DNA from: Nitriliruptoraceae bacterium
GTDB lineage: Bacteria > Actinomycetota > Nitriliruptoria > Nitriliruptorales > Nitriliruptoraceae
Assembly (NCBI GenBank): GCA_007118045.1
Contig: SKTG01000067.1
Span: 1 to 7,357, forward strand
Direction of reading: 5' to 3'
DNA: 7,357 nucleotides
The notes beneath the pieces were generated by a model that did no database searches, was not told the origin of the DNA, and saw nothing but the letters and a program-made list of their open reading frames with translations. This document shows positions 5,692-7,357 of this stretch, piece by piece. Both the position numbers and the translations under genes were made by a program. The first letter of the stretch is position 1. Every line of letters starts with the position of its first letter.

Positions 5692-6162
5692 TCAGCGGTC
5701 GACGGTGGTCACGCTCGCCGCGGTGACCCTGAGCAGGTCGTCGGCGCTCAGGGGGAACACCGTGCGTGGGTGCCCGGCCGCGGCCCACACCTCGTCGAAC
5801 ACGGTCAGGTCGGCGTCGCAGACGACCCGGAGGGGCTCGCCGTGTCCGAAGGGTGGTGTCCCGCCGATGGCGTAGCCGGTGGCCTGGCGCACCTCGTCGG
5901 CGTCCGCCTTGCGCACGACCTCGGCCTCGAGGTGCTCGGCCAGGGCCCCCTCCTCGACGCGGTTGGCGCCGGAGGTGAGCACGAGGACCGGCTCGTCGTC
6001 AGCGATGAACACCAGCGACTTCACGATCTGGGCGATGTCGCAGCCGATCGCCTCGGCAGCGTCGAGCGCGGTGCGGGTCTCCTCCGGGAACTCCCGGACG
6101 TCGATGTCCATGCCGAGCTGCGCCGCGGAGGCGCGGAACCGCTCGACGCTCGCGTTGTTCAC
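5692..6162 (-). CDS. YbaK/EbsC-family aminoacyl-tRNA deacylase
   Basis: This 156-residue protein is the size of stand-alone YbaK/ProXp-type editing domains, which hydrolyse mischarged tRNAs (Cys-tRNA-Pro for YbaK, Ala-tRNA-Pro for some relatives) in the cytosol. The family pattern is clear: IAQIVKSLVF (43-52) with the conserved lysine K48, TSGANRVE (63-70), the glycine-rich loop GYAIGGTPPFGH (96-107) and AAGHPRTVF (128-136) near the C-terminus. Which tRNA it edits cannot be told from this alone. The start is GTG 6162, with GGAG five bases upstream. It follows the SRPBCC gene after 78 bases on the same strand; a TACCCT -10 candidate and a hairpin in the gap suggest its own transcript, though read-through is possible. 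Confidence 0.93.
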   Translation of the reverse strand: MNNASVERFRASAAQLGMDIDVREFPEETRTALDAAEAIGCDIAQIVKSLVFIADDEPVLVLTSGANRVEEGALAEHLEAEVVRKADADEVRQATGYAIGGTPPFGHGEPLRVVCDADLTVFDEVWAAAGHPRTVFPLSADDLLRVTAASVTTVDR

Positions 6163-6195
6163 GTCTGCTCCACATCGTCTGCCACGTTCGGTCGG

Positions 6196-6239
6196 AGGGT
6201 AGAGCCGGTGTCCGCGGCCCTCGACCTCCTGGCGGGCCG
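6196..6239 (-). promoter_or_regulatory. hairpin and candidate -10 between the SRPBCC and deacylase genes
   Basis: CGGCCC (6215-6220) pairs with GGGCCG (6234-6239), a six-bp stem directly after the SRPBCC stop, with a 13-base loop; it may be a weak terminator. Downstream in the minus direction, TACCCT (6201 to 6196) fits a TANNNT -10 and would give the deacylase a leader of about 27 bases. No good -35 is visible. Confidence 0.3.
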
Positions 6240-6240
6240 T

Positions 6241-6738
6241 TCAGAGGCGACCGTCCACCACGGCCTGGAAGCGTCGGACGGTGATCTCGATCACCTGGTC
6301 GTGGCCCCAGACCAGCAACGGCTTGGCCACCGACGCGGCCCGTCGCATGGCCGGCTTGCGCATCTCGACGTCCCACCGGATCGTCAGCTCCGCGCCCCCC
6401 GCCACCTCCGTCAGGCCGAGCTCCGCGGGACCTTCGAGGTCACCGGTCAGCGTCGCGACGATGCGTTCGGCCGGGGCGACCTCGTCGAGGGCGATGCCCA
6501 CGCGGAAGCGGTAGGGGATGGGCGGCACCACCAGGCCACGCAGCACGCCGCCCGAGGTCAGCCCGCCGCCCTCGACCTGGAACTCGCGCAGCCAGCGCCA
6601 CCAGGTGGGGAACTCGTCCACCCGGTTCATGTGGTGCCACACCTCGTCGGGTGGGGCCGGGAACCGGTAACGGCCGTCGAGGTGGATCATGTGCAGCGGG
6701 TCCGGCACGCCGGCCCTCCGGGTGCTGGCCTTGGTCAT
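6241..6738 (-). CDS. SRPBCC (START/Bet v1-like) domain protein
   Basis: This 165-residue protein has the layout of the SRPBCC superfamily, which forms a deep hydrophobic cavity for lipids, polyketides or other ligands. The typical opening is a beta strand leading into YRFPAPPDEVWHHMNRVDEF (24-43), i.e. the 'APxxxVW...D...PxWW' pattern, followed by alternating strands (52-58, 64-70, 78-98, 104-125) and a long C-terminal helix (about 131-161). The ligand is unknown; members include polyketide cyclases, coenzyme Q-binding-like and toxin-like proteins. ATG 6738 has GGGGGAGG five to six bases upstream and overlaps the TGA of the preceding gene by one base (TGATG), so the two are translationally coupled. 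Met 17 (MIHLDGRYRF) is a possible shorter start. Confidence 0.85.
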   Translation of the reverse strand: MTKASTRRAGVPDPLHMIHLDGRYRFPAPPDEVWHHMNRVDEFPTWWRWLREFQVEGGGLTSGGVLRGLVVPPIPYRFRVGIALDEVAPAERIVATLTGDLEGPAELGLTEVAGGAELTIRWDVEMRKPAMRRAASVAKPLLVWGHDQVIEITVRRFQAVVDGRL

Positions 6739-7139
6739 CAGCCCTCCCCCACGAGCGAGATCTCGGTGGACAGCGTCGCCTCGCCCGGCACGACCTCGAC
6801 CCCGACGATCAGGTGCGCGGTCAGCGCCGGCGCCGGGACCAGCCGCACCTCGCCGTTGCTGAAGCTGCGGTCCCCGCGGCCGACGGCGTCGAAGACCTCC
6901 AGCGACTCGCCGTCGGCGACGACCTCCCAGCTCGCCGCGGGCGGGACACGGCGGGTCAACCGTGTCGTGGCCCCCACGTCGATGCGGGCGAACCGCAGGT
7001 CCGCCCACCCGTCCCACACCTCGAGGCTGAGCAACACGACCCGTTGGCCGGCGACGACGCCGAGGTCGATGCCGAGCGGCACGACCCCGCGTGGTGTGGC
7101 GGGGGAGGGAGCCGTGGCTGGCAGGTGCGGGGCGGGCAT
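6738..7139 (-). CDS. unrecognised beta-strand-rich protein, coupled to the SRPBCC gene
   Basis: I do not recognise this 133-residue protein. After a Pro/Ala-rich N-terminus (1-18) it alternates short hydrophobic strands with charged turns: GQRVVLLSLEVWDGWADLRFARI (31-53), SWEVVADGESLEVFDA (70-85), VRLVPAPA (98-105), LTAHLIVGVEVV (106-117) and ATLSTEISLV (121-130), which suggests an all-beta sandwich. There is no signal peptide, TM segment or cysteine. ATG 7139 is chosen because GGAG lies six bases upstream; the frame continues to ATG 7310, but that part is Arg/Pro-rich, has no start signal and would overlap the divergent desulfurase. Its TGA overlaps the SRPBCC ATG, so the two products are probably made in step and may act together. 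Coding status is supported by the Shine-Dalgarno, coupling and GC-ending codons. Confidence 0.72.
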   Translation of the reverse strand: MPAPHLPATAPSPATPRGVVPLGIDLGVVAGQRVVLLSLEVWDGWADLRFARIDVGATTRLTRRVPPAASWEVVADGESLEVFDAVGRGDRSFSNGEVRLVPAPALTAHLIVGVEVVPGEATLSTEISLVGEG

Positions 7140-7273
7140 CGCCGGCTCCGTGTCGGGGTCGCGGTCGGTCGGGGACCGGTCCGGGCGCGTGCCGAGCCCC
7201 GGTCGGTGGTCACCCGGGCGGACCAGGAAGGTCGCCGGGCTTCGGGGCCGGCCGTGCTGGCCGATGGGGTCCG

Positions 7274-7283
7274 ACGCTACCGT
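7274..7283. promoter_or_regulatory. candidate leaderless promoter of the cysteine desulfurase, with an overlapping minus-strand -10
   Basis: TACCGT (7278-7283) fits the TANNNT -10, and the desulfurase GTG begins seven bases later at 7290, the usual spacing for a leaderless start; no Shine-Dalgarno precedes that GTG. On the minus strand TAGCGT (7279 to 7274) overlaps it by two bases and faces the 6738-7139 gene, with a leader of about 128 bases. Neither has a recognisable -35, so the minus-strand element especially may be chance. Confidence 0.4.
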
Positions 7284-7289
7284 CGCGGC

Positions 7290-7357
7290 GTGGACCTCTA
7301 CCTCGACCATGCAGCCAGCACGCCGCCGCGCCCCGAGGCGCGTGCGGCGCTGGCGTC
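7290..7357 (+). CDS. cysteine desulfurase, NifS/IscS family (N-terminal fragment, cut by window edge)
   Basis: The first 22 codons read VDLYLDHAASTPPRPEARAALA (initiator GTG read as Met). The YLDHAAxTPPxPE segment is the diagnostic N-terminus of PLP-dependent NifS/IscS-type cysteine desulfurases, which take sulfur from cysteine for Fe-S clusters and tRNA thiolation. The PLP lysine and catalytic cysteine lie beyond the window. GTG 7290 fits both the family start and a leaderless promoter; GTG 7254 in the same frame would add 12 residues (VLADGVRRYRRG) without support. In actinobacteria this gene is often near etfBA and followed by the tRNA thiouridylase mnmA; the ETF part of that neighbourhood is here, separated by a minus-strand block of four genes. 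Confidence 0.88.
   Translation, partial: MDLYLDHAASTPPRPEARAALA

Noticed and set aside
6739..7017. N-terminal extension of the SRPBCC frame
   Set aside because: It overlaps the upstream coupled gene in another frame; ATG 6738 has a strong Shine-Dalgarno and the TGATG overlap.
7140..7310. Start of the beta-rich protein at ATG 7310
   Set aside because: No ribosome-binding site, low-complexity Arg/Pro sequence, and it would overlap the divergent cysteine desulfurase start.

Overview
This is a very GC-rich window (about 70% by eye, with G/C-ending codons dominating every convincing gene). Gene content and order point to an actinobacterium (Actinomycetota). The strongest clue is a SAM methyltransferase divergent from the electron-transfer flavoprotein pair etfB-etfA, followed further along by a NifS/IscS-type cysteine desulfurase. 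From memory, this matches the Mycobacterium tuberculosis neighbourhood Rv3030 / fixA (Rv3029c) / fixB (Rv3028c) / iscS (Rv3025c). The genus cannot be read from the sequence; a deep-branching lineage such as Nitriliruptoria is a guess.

Layout: (1) 1-102, the probable last codons of a + strand gene and a hairpin. (2) 103-1677 (-), a 12-TM-type aspartate:alanine-exchanger family transporter with two cytosolic RCK_C domains. (3) 1804-2094 (+), a small three-TM membrane protein whose ribosome-binding site and start codon lie in an exact 22-bp tandem duplication. (4) 2245-3153 (-), an Rv3030-like class I methyltransferase. (5) 3154-3318, a divergent control region with a 12-bp perfect palindrome, a hairpin and two tiny leader reading frames that chain by ATGA overlaps into etfB. 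(6) 3319-5160 (+), etfB and etfA, separated by a GC hairpin and closed by a strong 13-bp hairpin. (7) 5257-7139 (-), csbD-like stress protein, YbaK/EbsC-type aminoacyl-tRNA deacylase, an SRPBCC-fold protein and an unrecognised beta-rich protein; the last two overlap as TGATG. (8) 7290-7357 (+), the first 22 codons of a cysteine desulfurase, apparently read from a leaderless transcript.

How the genes fit together: EtfB and EtfA form the FAD/AMP heterodimer that collects electrons from acyl-CoA and related dehydrogenases. Their upstream palindrome looks like a TetR-type operator, which would fit control by a fatty-acid-responsive repressor. The cysteine desulfurase would begin a sulfur-mobilisation/tRNA-thiolation block outside the window. 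The other genes are housekeeping or stress functions without an obvious shared pathway. I see no mobile elements, CRISPR arrays, tRNA or rRNA genes, or defence systems. I did not find a convincing new multi-gene system; the most interesting items are the etfB leader, the duplicated initiation site at 1769-1812 and the translationally coupled unknown/SRPBCC pair.
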